A DNA stretch of 32,585 nucleotides. Origin: Clostridia bacterium. GTDB taxonomy: Bacteria > Bacillota > Clostridia > UBA1381 > UBA9506. The stretch lies in NCBI GenBank assembly GCA_017416855.1, contig JAFQAZ010000027.1:1-32585 (forward strand), given 5' to 3'. Shown piece by piece: positions 1 through 7,339 of the stretch. Under the pieces are notes generated by a model. It was not told where the DNA came from and did no database searches. It saw only the letters and a program-made list of their open reading frames with translations. The position numbers were made by a program, and so were the translations under genes. Every line of letters starts with the position of its first letter. Positions within the stretch are counted from its first letter, which is position 1.

Positions 1-19
1 ACGAAGCTATCCTTTACAA

Positions 20-135
20 TCCGGTGATAATGGCGAAGAGGTTCCACCCGTTCCCATCCCGAACACGGTAGTTAAGCTCTTTTGCGTCGAAGATACTTGG
101 TGGGCGACCGCCCGGGAAAATAGATCATCGCCGGA
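20..135 (+). rRNA. rrf: 5S ribosomal RNA
   Basis: The segment has the bacterial 5S pattern: a terminal stem formed by TCCGGTGAT at the 5' end and ATCGCCGGA at the 3' end, the conserved loop CCCATCCCGAACACGG and the downstream block GATACTTGGTGGG. Length is about 116 nt, the family norm. It is followed within a few bases by an intrinsic terminator, so this is the last gene of an rRNA operon whose 16S/23S parts lie outside the window. End positions are set by the terminal stem and could be off by one or two bases. Confidence 0.95.
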
Positions 136-137
136 AC

Positions 138-168
138 AAACCGCTGGTTTTTTACCAGCGGTTTTTTT
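138..168 (+). terminator. Intrinsic terminator of the rRNA operon
   Basis: A perfect 10-bp stem, AAACCGCTGG with CCAGCGGTTT, flanks a 7-nt loop and runs into a T tract. It lies directly after the 5S rRNA. Confidence 0.9.
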
Positions 169-185
169 GTTTTTTTTATTGATTA

Positions 186-214
186 TTGTATTTATGAAAG
201 TTATATGGTATACT
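186..214 (+). promoter_or_regulatory. Candidate sigma-A promoter for the D,D-carboxypeptidase gene
   Basis: TTGTAT and TATACT are separated by 17 bp, with TGG just before the -10 box (extended -10 type). The predicted start lies about 45 bp before the ATG at 265. Seen by eye only. Confidence 0.5.
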
Positions 215-264
215 TTAACTGTTGTTATATTTGCAGTATTTAATAATGTAATGGAGCGAAAACT

Positions 265-1452
265 ATGAAAAAATGGCTATCAATCATCCTGATGTGCATG
301 GTATGGATTACATCCTCAATCTTCGCTAGTGCAACCAACCAAGAAGAGGGACTTGTGATTGCATTTAATGGTGAGCAGACGGAATATTATTCTGTCTTTT
401 GTGATGATACACACTATGTTCCTATGCGAAAGGTTTTTGAAAAAATGGGGGCATCTGTATTTTACAGAAGCCGTGATGGTCAGATTATGGCTTTGTCCCG
501 TGATGGCGATATCATACGCCATATTGTCGGAGAAAATCATATTGTTTTTAATGGTGAACAAAAAACGGTTGAAATGCCGTCTTTTTCAAAAGATTATGAA
601 ACATATATACCCATAGAGATGGTGTCAGAAACGCTTTATCCCGATGACATTTCATATAATGAACAACACCTGAACATACAAAAATATATGTTCAACAGTG
701 ATTATCACAAAGTGATTCAAGATGTCTTGGATCTGTGCAGTCTTAGTAATTTTTACCCGGAACGGTTTCAGAGATACATAGATTTTCACGCTAAAATGCC
801 TGTTTACAGTGTGCAGGAGGCTATTGCAAGGGTTAATCTGGGATTGGATTATCCTTTTTATGAAAATGTAGCCACAATTGAGCACCCTGATGAGCTCTTG
901 GTTTTAGTTAACAAGTATCATCAGCTGCCGGAAGGCTATGCGGCGTATAATCTTGTGAATATGAGCAGGGAATATACCGTGAATGATGGCAAGCAGTATT
1001 TGCTTTTGGCAGGTGCTTATGAGCATTATGTGCAGATGGCAGAAGCTGCGGAAAAAGAAGGTCTTTCAATGCGAGTTGTTTCTGCCTACAGAACAGAAGA
1101 CTACCAAAGATTTTTATATAATAACAAATTGAGAACAAATGGAAAAATATATGCCGATAATTATTCAGCAAGGCCCGGCTTTTCAGAACATCAGACAGGC
1201 TTAGCTGTTGATATCAATTCCACAAGAGTTGCATTTGAATACTCGGCCGAATTTAAGTGGCTGCAGGAGCACGCCCATGAATATGGTTATATTATGAGAT
1301 ATCCAAAGGGGAAAGAATGGATTACGGGATATGCATATGAACCGTGGCACTATCGTTTTGTTGGCATTGAGGCCGCAAAGATCATATATGAAGAAGGCAT
1401 CACCTATGAGGAATTCTATGCCAAATATGTCTCTGTAAATGAATTCAGATAG
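265..1452 (+). CDS. Secreted M15B D-alanyl-D-alanine carboxypeptidase with N-terminal stalk domain
   Basis: Predicted extracytoplasmic D,D-carboxypeptidase (VanY/DdcY-like, peptidase family M15B) that trims the terminal D-Ala from peptidoglycan stem peptides. Residues 1-23 form a signal peptide (basic start, hydrophobic core). Residues about 28-130 resemble the copper-amine-oxidase N-terminal-like domain (YVPMRKVFEKMGA, YIPIEMVSETL), usually a non-catalytic wall or stalk module. The catalytic domain fills the C-terminal half: SAYRT, then SEHQTGLAVDIN with zinc ligands H309 and D316, then EPWHYR with E359 and H362. All M15B metal and catalytic positions are present. The start has a GGAG-type ribosome binding site. 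It stands alone behind its own promoter, after the rRNA terminator. VanY-type resistance function is not implied, because no vanHAX or vanRS genes are nearby. Confidence 0.9.
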   Translation: MKKWLSIILMCMVWITSSIFASATNQEEGLVIAFNGEQTEYYSVFCDDTHYVPMRKVFEKMGASVFYRSRDGQIMALSRDGDIIRHIVGENHIVFNGEQKTVEMPSFSKDYETYIPIEMVSETLYPDDISYNEQHLNIQKYMFNSDYHKVIQDVLDLCSLSNFYPERFQRYIDFHAKMPVYSVQEAIARVNLGLDYPFYENVATIEHPDELLVLVNKYHQLPEGYAAYNLVNMSREYTVNDGKQYLLLAGAYEHYVQMAEAAEKEGLSMRVVSAYRTEDYQRFLYNNKLRTNGKIYADNYSARPGFSEHQTGLAVDINSTRVAFEYSAEFKWLQEHAHEYGYIMRYPKGKEWITGYAYEPWHYRFVGIEAAKIIYEEGITYEEFYAKYVSVNEFR

Positions 1453-1470
1453 ATAGAAGGCAATGATTGT

Positions 1471-1498
1471 AGAATGTTTTTGTCTGACTAGACATTCT
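1471..1498 (+). other. Short inverted repeat between genes
   Basis: AGAATGTTT can pair with AGACATTCT across a 10-nt loop, with one G-U pair. No T tract follows, so it is at best a weak terminator or an RNA-stabilising hairpin after the carboxypeptidase gene. Confidence 0.3.
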
Positions 1499-1524
1499 GG
1501 CGAGCCTTGAAAGGAAGTGTTTAA

Positions 1525-1731
1525 ATGAACCCTGATGCAAGTTTGCTTAAGTTTATTTTCTTTTTAACACTTGGTATTATATTTATAATAGCTGGAATCT
1601 TTAAGTGGTCATTTCCGTCAATAAAGCCTTGGTGGAGGGCAACGAAATACGGTGAGCTTTTAAACACAATTGGGATGGTGTTGTTTGGCGTTTGGATTGT
1701 GTCATTAGCAATGGATTATTTTTTTAATTAG
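1525..1731 (+). CDS. Small two-helix membrane protein, function unknown
   Basis: A 68-residue protein with two predicted membrane helices (about residues 8-28 and 47-66) joined by a short basic, aromatic loop containing KPWWRATKYGE. The ribosome binding site AAAGGAAG lies about 7 bp before the ATG. The W-W-x-x-T-x-x-G loop between two helices recalls small DUF6199-type membrane proteins, but I cannot confirm the family. It sits 72 bp after the carboxypeptidase gene on the same strand with no clear terminator between them, so it may be read from the same transcript. No catalytic residues are evident. Confidence 0.65.
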   Translation: MNPDASLLKFIFFLTLGIIFIIAGIFKWSFPSIKPWWRATKYGELLNTIGMVLFGVWIVSLAMDYFFN

Positions 1732-1799
1732 GCATTTTTATTAGTGCAGAGAGACGATTCTGTTTAGCTTTGCCATATATAGTCTTATAGTTTAATAGA

Positions 1800-1827
1800 T
1801 TGATTTACCAGTTGTAATATTTACAAT
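1800..1827 (+). promoter_or_regulatory. Candidate promoter for the first deacetylase gene
   Basis: TTGATT and TACAAT are separated by 16 bp. The predicted start lies about 20 bp before the ATG, leaving just the AGGGGGG ribosome binding site in the leader. Confidence 0.35.
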
Positions 1828-1854
1828 TTTCTGTAAAACCAGGGGGGTATAAAA

Positions 1855-2679
1855 ATGCAAATGCGATTAAAAAATGGAAAAACAAAAGTTTTGACCTTGA
1901 GCTATGATGACGGGGTTGTTCAGGACATAAGATTGATTGAGATTATGGACAAACACGGATTGAAGGGAACCTTTAATATTAACTCAGGCCGTTATTTGTC
2001 CGAAGATACTGTTCGGGAACGATTTTATGGAAGATTAAAGCTTTCTGAGGCGCAGCAGCTTTACACCAATTCCGGACACGAGGTTGCTGTTCATGCGCTG
2101 ACGCATCCCTCTTTAGAAAAGCTGGATACGGCTGAAATTATTTATGAAATAACAGAAGACAGAAAAGCAATAGAGAGGCATTACGGCACCATAGCAAGAG
2201 GTATGGCGTATCCTTATGGAGCCTATAGCGAAAAAGTGATTGATGTTCTTGAAAAATGCCAGATTGCCTATGCCAGAACGGTTGAATCCACATACGCATT
2301 CAGGTTTCCGGAAAACTGGCTGAAGCTACATCCTACCTGCCATCACAATTACGAGAAGCTGGATGAATTGATTAAAAGATTTGTTGAAACGCCTAACCGC
2401 TTCAATCATCCTGAAATGTTTTATTTGTGGGGGCATAGCTACGAATTTGACCGTCATGACAACTGGGATGTTATTGAAAAATTCGCTGTATATGCCGGAG
2501 GTCACGAACACATATGGTATGCTACCAACATTGAGATTTATGACTATGTTAAGGCCTATGAAAGACTGCAAACCAGTTATGATAAAAGGATCATCTGTAA
2601 TCCTTCAAGCATTGACGTATGGGTGGATGTTCAAGGTGAGGTCTATTGCGTGAAAGCAGGAGAGACCATCAATATATAA
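1855..2679 (+). CDS. Cytoplasmic polysaccharide deacetylase-family (NodB-fold) protein, copy 1
   Basis: Carbohydrate-esterase-4/NodB-fold metalloenzyme of 274 residues. Motif 1 is SYDDG (residues 16-20, catalytic and metal Asp), motif 2 is HALTH (metal ligands H80 and H84), and an AYPYGAYS block follows. The C-terminal half carries HPTCHH, WGHSYEF and WYATNIEIY, which are not part of the core NodB motifs but are kept in the paralogue at 25700-26506. There is no signal peptide or membrane segment, so it should act in the cytosol on a small or imported substrate rather than on cell-wall glycan; allantoinase-like amide hydrolysis is an alternative. The start is backed by AGGGGGG nine bases before the ATG; the ATG at 1861 is a possible alternative. 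It is transcribed alone and followed by a terminator. Confidence 0.85.
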   Translation: MQMRLKNGKTKVLTLSYDDGVVQDIRLIEIMDKHGLKGTFNINSGRYLSEDTVRERFYGRLKLSEAQQLYTNSGHEVAVHALTHPSLEKLDTAEIIYEITEDRKAIERHYGTIARGMAYPYGAYSEKVIDVLEKCQIAYARTVESTYAFRFPENWLKLHPTCHHNYEKLDELIKRFVETPNRFNHPEMFYLWGHSYEFDRHDNWDVIEKFAVYAGGHEHIWYATNIEIYDYVKAYERLQTSYDKRIICNPSSIDVWVDVQGEVYCVKAGETINI

Positions 2680-2684
2680 AAATG

Positions 2685-2712
2685 AAAGGCTTCCCGTCGG
2701 GAAGCCTTTTTT
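2685..2712 (+). terminator. Intrinsic terminator between convergent genes
   Basis: A perfect 11-bp stem (AAAGGCTTCCC with GGGAAGCCTTT) has a 3-nt loop and is followed by T residues. The A run on the other side lets it also serve the minus-strand MFS gene ending at 2780. Confidence 0.9.
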
Positions 2713-2779
2713 AATGTGTATAATGTTTGGAAAATATTATATATAATCCCCCATGGGAGATTCTAAATGTATCTTTATG

Positions 2780-4093
2780 CTATACGGTGAGTTGACTGCT
2801 TACAGCACTTTTTTCTGCTTCTTCAATCAGTCTTCTGTCCCGTCTGGCGGCTAAGGATACATACTGCATAGTCATAATAACGCATACCATCATAACGGAA
2901 AAGATGACGAAAGAAAGCTGATAGTCGCCTAAAATATCGTAACATAGGTTGCCTAACGGAGAACCGATGGCAAAGCCTGCATAGCTGGCAGACACGAAGA
3001 GACCGACAAATTTATTGAAATCCTTGTTGCCAAAGAGCTCCATAGCAAAGAGGGGGAGCATAACGGTTTCTAAGGGGGTTGCAACAGCGGTGATAAAGCT
3101 TCTTGATAAAGCAATGGCGTGACCGAGCGGGGTGTTGGTGAGGAATATTAATCCCACCAGCGAGAAGACACCGCAAGTGAAGCAAATGTTCATAGAGGTA
3201 CGCATACCGAACCGGTCATACATAACGCCTGTGGAGAATTTTGTTACGGTGAGCATAATGCTGCTGATGCTGGAAAGGGTAGCCACAAAGGCTTTGTCAA
3301 AGCCAATGTCATACATATGGGGAATGCTGATGCCACCCATGCCCTGCAGGGTCATACCGGTTAAAAACATACACAAAAGCGCCAGATAGAAATAAGGCTT
3401 TTTAATGGCTGTTTCGTAGTCCATGCCGCTCCAACCTTCACCTCTGGCCTTTCGCTTTTTGGCGCCGACAACAGTCTTGGAGGTATCGCCTTTGGGATTT
3501 TCTCTGAAGAAAATCATAAGAAGAGCCAGCGTAACCAACAGAATAACGGTTACCAGCCTATAAGAATCCCGGTAGCCGAAGGGATTTCCCTCCTGAAAAA
3601 TGATGGGAGAGATGATTTGTACAGCAATGGCACCGCCAATGCCATTGGCGGATAAAATAGCACCGGTAATGGCACCTTTGTTTTTTGTCACCCACTTATT
3701 CACAATGGCGCTGGCCATAGTGGTGCTGGTCCAGGAAACACCGATGCCAAGGCAGATGCTGCCCAGATAGAACACATAGAGGTTCGTGGCATATGTATTA
3801 ATCAGCGAAAAGCAAATCAGAGCGATGAAACCACCGCAAATCAGTTTTTTGGTGCCGAATTTGTACACCAATTTACCGAAAAACAGATTAACAACTGTTG
3901 ATGTGGCAAAACGGATGGTGTTGGTCAGCGAAAAGGCTCCGCGGGGGATGTTTAATGCATCAGTAATAGCGGTTAAGTACAAATTACGACCGCTGCTGCA
4001 GAACCCCAGACTGATGGCCACCATTAAAAAGCAGAGTGCTGCGATAACCCACATATAATCAAATGTAAGCTTTTTTGTGCTTTGTTCTTTCAT
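2780..4093 (-). CDS. MFS transporter (OFA-like)
   Basis: A 437-residue polytopic protein with about twelve hydrophobic segments. Conserved major-facilitator features include the loop FFGKLVYKFGTKK between helices 2 and 3 and the related YDRFG after the central loop. The layout, with a long basic central loop around residues 205-225, resembles oxalate:formate-antiporter-like and monocarboxylate-type transporters, but the substrate cannot be read. The minus-strand start has the ribosome binding site AAGGAAGGG. It is divergent from the AraC regulator at 4272, which probably controls it. It could move an organic anion or a sugar; a glucan-related substrate is suggested only by the nearby malQ. 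Confidence 0.85.
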   Translation of the reverse strand: MKEQSTKKLTFDYMWVIAALCFLMVAISLGFCSSGRNLYLTAITDALNIPRGAFSLTNTIRFATSTVVNLFFGKLVYKFGTKKLICGGFIALICFSLINTYATNLYVFYLGSICLGIGVSWTSTTMASAIVNKWVTKNKGAITGAILSANGIGGAIAVQIISPIIFQEGNPFGYRDSYRLVTVILLVTLALLMIFFRENPKGDTSKTVVGAKKRKARGEGWSGMDYETAIKKPYFYLALLCMFLTGMTLQGMGGISIPHMYDIGFDKAFVATLSSISSIMLTVTKFSTGVMYDRFGMRTSMNICFTCGVFSLVGLIFLTNTPLGHAIALSRSFITAVATPLETVMLPLFAMELFGNKDFNKFVGLFVSASYAGFAIGSPLGNLCYDILGDYQLSFVIFSVMMVCVIMTMQYVSLAARRDRRLIEEAEKSAVSSQLTV

Positions 4094-4128
4094 ATAAATT
4101 CCCTTCCTTGATTGATAATACGATATAC

Positions 4129-4156
4129 ATTATATCAAAAGGCGATTGTTTGTAAA
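4129..4156 (-). promoter_or_regulatory. Promoter of the MFS transporter gene
   Basis: Read on the minus strand, TTTACA and TATAAT are separated by 16 bp with TGA directly before the -10 box (extended -10). The start falls about 30 bp before the ATG. Confidence 0.55.
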
Positions 4157-4183
4157 TGGAAATAATATAACTATATGGAATTT
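4157..4183. promoter_or_regulatory. Candidate AraC-type operator between divergent promoters
   Basis: The 27 bp between the two -35 boxes contain TGGAA at 4157 and again at 4176, a direct repeat with a 19-bp period, and a short palindrome ATATA-AC-TATAT between them. AraC-family proteins commonly bind direct half-sites spaced about two helical turns apart. This is inference from position and repeat only. Confidence 0.25.
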
Positions 4184-4212
4184 TTGAAACAAAATAATCA
4201 TAGTGGTATTGT
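4184..4212 (+). promoter_or_regulatory. Promoter of the AraC regulator gene
   Basis: TTGAAA and TATTGT are separated by 17 bp. The predicted transcript start near 4219 lies after the upstream TTG at 4215, which argues for translation from the ATG at 4272. Confidence 0.5.
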
Positions 4213-4271
4213 AATTGATGCGAGGGTATGATAGAATAAATATATCTTGTTCCGCAAAGAGGGGAAGAAGG

Positions 4272-5030
4272 ATGTTTGAAAATATAGAAAATTTAAAAAT
4301 TCTATCGGCAATACATAAAGTCAGTAACCCTTATGGAAAAACCAAAGGCAGAAAAACCAATGGCTTTCTGATTCGGGTACGGGGTGTTGTGCAGTATGAT
4401 TTTCCAAATCAATCAGTCATTGTCCGTGAGGGAGAAATGATGTTTTTGCCAAAAGGGTGCCAATATGAGTTTCATATCATATCGGAGGGAGATGCTGTTT
4501 GTACCGCCATAAATGTGGAGGGAGATTTCGGCGAAGCACAGCCTACCCGTTATTCTATAGGGGAGTTTTATGATGCGGAATATATCAAATATCATTTTGC
4601 TGATTTATGGAAGTTTGGTAATCAGGCGCAGAAATATCAGTGCTATTCGCTTTTATATAGCTTGATTTCTTATCTTTCTAATATTGAAGCACAGCAATAT
4701 CAGGATAAAAAGAAGTTTGAGGTCATTCAACCAGCGGTAGACTATCTGCGTCGGCACCTTTATGATTGCGATTTGAAAATTGATGAGCTTCATAAGCTTT
4801 GCGGTGTTTCGGATACCTATTTCAGGAAAATCTTTATTTCGAAATTCGGAACGAATCCTAAAAACTATATTGTTGGTAAACGGGTATCCTATGCCAAGTC
4901 GATCATCGATAGTGGCGAATTCAGCACAGTAAAGGAACTGGCTCTGATGGTAGGGTATAAAGATCCGCTTTATTTCGGAAAAGTATTTAAGCAACACTAC
5001 GGTGCTTCGCCTATGCACATGAATCAATAA
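4272..5030 (+). CDS. AraC-family transcriptional regulator
   Basis: A 252-residue DNA-binding regulator. The N-terminal part (about residues 25-100) has a cupin-like sensor pattern (IVREGEMMFLPKG), typical of sugar-responsive AraC proteins. The C-terminal 100 residues hold two helix-turn-helix units, with VSDTYFRKIFISKFGTNP and then VGYKDPLYFGKVFKQHYGASP, the usual AraC signature. I chose the ATG at 4272 because GAAGAAGG precedes it and because the longer TTG-started reading would begin at or before the likely transcript start. It is divergent from the MFS gene and 25 bp upstream of malQ on the same strand, so it probably controls one or both. Confidence 0.9.
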   Translation: MFENIENLKILSAIHKVSNPYGKTKGRKTNGFLIRVRGVVQYDFPNQSVIVREGEMMFLPKGCQYEFHIISEGDAVCTAINVEGDFGEAQPTRYSIGEFYDAEYIKYHFADLWKFGNQAQKYQCYSLLYSLISYLSNIEAQQYQDKKKFEVIQPAVDYLRRHLYDCDLKIDELHKLCGVSDTYFRKIFISKFGTNPKNYIVGKRVSYAKSIIDSGEFSTVKELALMVGYKDPLYFGKVFKQHYGASPMHMNQ

Positions 5031-5055
5031 GACAGTTTTTTTGGGGGTAAAAATT

Positions 5056-6489
5056 ATGCGAAAACGTGAAAGTGGCGTGCTGATGCACATCAGCTCTCTG
5101 CCGGGGGATTATTCCATTGGCGAATTTTCGGAGCACGCTAAATATTTTGTTGACTTTTTGGCTGATTGCGGCTTTACCTATTGGCAGGTATTGCCATTTT
5201 GCATGGTGGATGAGTGCAACTCACCTTATAAATCTTATTCAGCTTTTGCCGGCAATCCTTATTTTGTAGATTTACAAACATTGCAGAGAAAAGGCTTGCT
5301 ACGGGAAGAAGAACTGGCCGAATACCGTCAACAAACGCCTTACAGCAGCGAATATGTGCGGCTATACCACACCAGAAACAACATTCTGAGGTTGGCATCA
5401 GAACGGGTACATAATAAAGAAGAAATCAGAAGGTTTATTGCTGAGCGACCTTATTTAGAGCAGTTTTGTCGTTTTATGGCTTTAAAAGAGGCTAATGGAC
5501 AGAAATGCTGGCATGATTGGGAGAATGAAAGAATTGACAAAACGACTTTGTTTATGTGGCAATTTATTCAATATGAGTTTTTTACCCAATGGAAAGATAT
5601 TAAAGAATATGCCAACAGTCGTGGTGTTAAAATTATTGGCGATTTACCTGTTTATGTATCTTATGATAGTGTGGATGTGTGGGCGAACAAAGACCTGTTT
5701 CAACTGGATGATGCCGGCAATATGACCCATGTGGCCGGTGTGCCGCCGGATTATTTTTCACAGGACGGACAGCTATGGGGAAATCCTTTATATAACTGGG
5801 AAAAAATGCAGGAAGACGGCTTTTCCTGGTGGCAAGACAGGCTTTCACATATGTTCTCTATGTTTGACGGCGTGCGGATTGACCACTTTAGGGCTATTGA
5901 GTCATATTACAGCGTGGATGCAACGGCAGAAAATGCCCGTAACGGCAAATGGATAGAGGGACCCGGACGTGAATTTGTGGATATGGTGAATGCCATTCGC
6001 GGTGATAATCTGATTATTGCTGAGGATTTGGGAGATATTACCGATGCGGTACGGGATTTAGTTGATTATAGCGGATTTCCCTGCATGCGGGTGCTGCAGT
6101 TCGGTTTTTTAGACGATAATGACACCATCCACAAGCCGCACCATTACCACAATAACTGCGTGGCCTATACCGGTACTCACGATAATAATACTCTGCTTGG
6201 CTATGTGTGGGAGCTGGATGATGTAAGACGCCGTGAACTGCTTGAATATTGCGGTTATACCAATCCGGACTGGAATCAGGGCTATGACAGCATTCTGCGG
6301 ACAATGTTTATGTCTCACGCCGGTATTTTGATTCTGCCCATTCAGGATTTGTTGGGTTATGGTTCAGATACCCGTTTAAACATTCCGGGCAAAGCTGACG
6401 GCAACTGGCAGTTCCGTGTGACCAAGGAACAACTTGAAGGGATTGACAGAGAGAAATTTAAACGGTTTAATGCGTTGTACAGGAGATAA
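5056..6489 (+). CDS. malQ: 4-alpha-glucanotransferase (amylomaltase, GH77)
   Basis: Transfers alpha-1,4-glucan segments between maltodextrins, releasing glucose, in the cytosol. It is 477 residues long. GH77 signatures appear in order: SGVLMHISSLPG near the start, DLPVYVSYDSVDVWANKDLF, VAGVPPDYFSQDGQLWGNP, the nucleophile D276 in RIDHFR, the acid/base E323 in AEDLG, and the third acid D376 in TGTHDNNT. All catalytic residues are intact. The ATG at 5056 is preferred over the TTG at 5041 because GGGGG lies 8 bp before it and the family N-terminus starts there. It follows araC by 25 bp, probably in one transcript, and ends at a strong hairpin. With the GH13 enzyme at 7340 it suggests maltodextrin or glycogen use. 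Confidence 0.97.
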   Translation: MRKRESGVLMHISSLPGDYSIGEFSEHAKYFVDFLADCGFTYWQVLPFCMVDECNSPYKSYSAFAGNPYFVDLQTLQRKGLLREEELAEYRQQTPYSSEYVRLYHTRNNILRLASERVHNKEEIRRFIAERPYLEQFCRFMALKEANGQKCWHDWENERIDKTTLFMWQFIQYEFFTQWKDIKEYANSRGVKIIGDLPVYVSYDSVDVWANKDLFQLDDAGNMTHVAGVPPDYFSQDGQLWGNPLYNWEKMQEDGFSWWQDRLSHMFSMFDGVRIDHFRAIESYYSVDATAENARNGKWIEGPGREFVDMVNAIRGDNLIIAEDLGDITDAVRDLVDYSGFPCMRVLQFGFLDDNDTIHKPHHYHNNCVAYTGTHDNNTLLGYVWELDDVRRRELLEYCGYTNPDWNQGYDSILRTMFMSHAGILILPIQDLLGYGSDTRLNIPGKADGNWQFRVTKEQLEGIDREKFKRFNALYRR

Positions 6490-6525
6490 AAATATCCCTC
6501 CGTTTATACGGAGGGATATTTTTTT
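6488..6525. terminator. Bidirectional intrinsic terminator between malQ and the LUD gene
   Basis: A perfect 13-bp stem (6491-6503 with 6508-6520) closes on TTAT, with an A tract on the left and a T tract on the right. It therefore works for malQ on the plus strand and for the convergent LUD gene on the minus strand. Confidence 0.9.
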
Positions 6526-7129
6526 AATAACCCAGATTTTCATTTATCAGCAGAATTTCATATTCGCATCCTTTGGGGCATTCCCAGAAAACAGTCAGGG
6601 CTTTGCAAATGCGATCGGGGCTTTTGCAGTTATAGCAACGGAGCTCGCCTTTGGCGCAGGGGGTATTTTTATTTAACCGTCTGGCATTCAGGGGAGCGGC
6701 AATGTTCCGGGCACGGGAGAGAGCCTGGTCATAATCCGGCGCAATTTTGTTTTTGCCAATGATGAAATAGACTTTTTTATGTCCGTAAAGGGTAGAGGCC
6801 AAACGGTTGCAGGTGCCATCTATGTTCACAAGCTCACCGGTTTCGGCGATGGCATTAACCGAGGCGATGTAAACCTCTGTTTGTGCAGCATCTGAAAGAG
6901 CATCAGCCATAGGAGTGCCCTCTTCAGCATACCAATGCCAGGCAACTTTATTTTCCTTGGAAAGAGTTTCATAAAGTGCCATTTCTTTGCCGGTGATGGT
7001 GCCGCCAATGCCAACGGTTGTGCTTTTTATGTTATTGGCTAAATATTCTGTGGCTTCTGTTTTGGTGGCAAAACAGGAAACCATATAACCTAACTCTTTA
7101 AGATTCTTTGTGATGGTTGTAAAATCCAT
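6524..7129 (-). CDS. LUD-domain (DUF162, lactate utilization-type) protein
   Basis: A 201-residue single-domain LUD protein. The N-terminal half has the usual TKTEATEYLANNI and GIGGTITGKEMALYETL pattern; the middle carries SVNAIAETGELVNIDGTCNRLA, the most typical block of this family. The C-terminus has a cysteine-rich stretch, CAKGELRCYNCKSPDRIC followed by CPKGC, common in clostridial stand-alone members and possibly binding a metal or cluster. LutB/LutC members act in lactate oxidation, but no lutA-like gene or iron-sulfur partner is adjacent, so the role is unknown. The ATG at 7129 is chosen because AGGAG precedes it and a longer reading would start inside the -35 box of a perfect promoter. 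Confidence 0.85.
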   Translation of the reverse strand: MDFTTITKNLKELGYMVSCFATKTEATEYLANNIKSTTVGIGGTITGKEMALYETLSKENKVAWHWYAEEGTPMADALSDAAQTEVYIASVNAIAETGELVNIDGTCNRLASTLYGHKKVYFIIGKNKIAPDYDQALSRARNIAAPLNARRLNKNTPCAKGELRCYNCKSPDRICKALTVFWECPKGCEYEILLINENLGY

Positions 7130-7157
7130 TGTAATCTCCTTTGCCGATTTTTTTATT

Positions 7158-7186
7158 ATTATATCAGCTGTTGTGTATTCTGTCAA
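7158..7186 (-). promoter_or_regulatory. Consensus sigma-A promoter of the LUD gene
   Basis: On the minus strand TTGACA and TATAAT are both perfect and are separated by 17 bp. The transcript would start about 20-25 bp before the AGGAG ribosome binding site and the ATG at 7129. Confidence 0.75.
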
Positions 7187-7235
7187 ATAATATGAAAAAA
7201 TTGTAATATCTTTATGAATAAACGTAAAGGCTCTC

Positions 7236-7312
7236 TTGTGTTTGTATGCTGACTATGATACAATGAATCTGAGGCAAAGGTTGACGATTATATAGAACCC
7301 ATCTTGTATAAT
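7236..7312 (+). promoter_or_regulatory. Candidate promoter region of the GH13 gene
   Basis: Two readings are possible: TTGTGT-17-TACAAT (7236-7264), or TTGACG (7281-7286) with TATAAT (7307-7312), where the 20-bp spacer is too long for a good match. The ATG follows at 7340. Confidence 0.35.
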
Positions 7313-7339
7313 GACAAAAAATGAAACGGAGCAACATAT

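Noticed and set aside
265-1452. VanY vancomycin-resistance gene
   Set aside because: The catalytic motifs fit M15B carboxypeptidases in general, but no van regulatory or ligase genes are nearby, so a housekeeping wall-trimming role is more likely.
4215-4271. TTG-started extension of the AraC gene
   Set aside because: It begins at or before the predicted transcript start and lacks a ribosome binding site; the ATG at 4272 has GAAGAAGG.
7130-7186. N-terminal extension of the LUD gene
   Set aside because: It would start within the -35 box of a perfect promoter; the ATG at 7129 has AGGAG at proper spacing.
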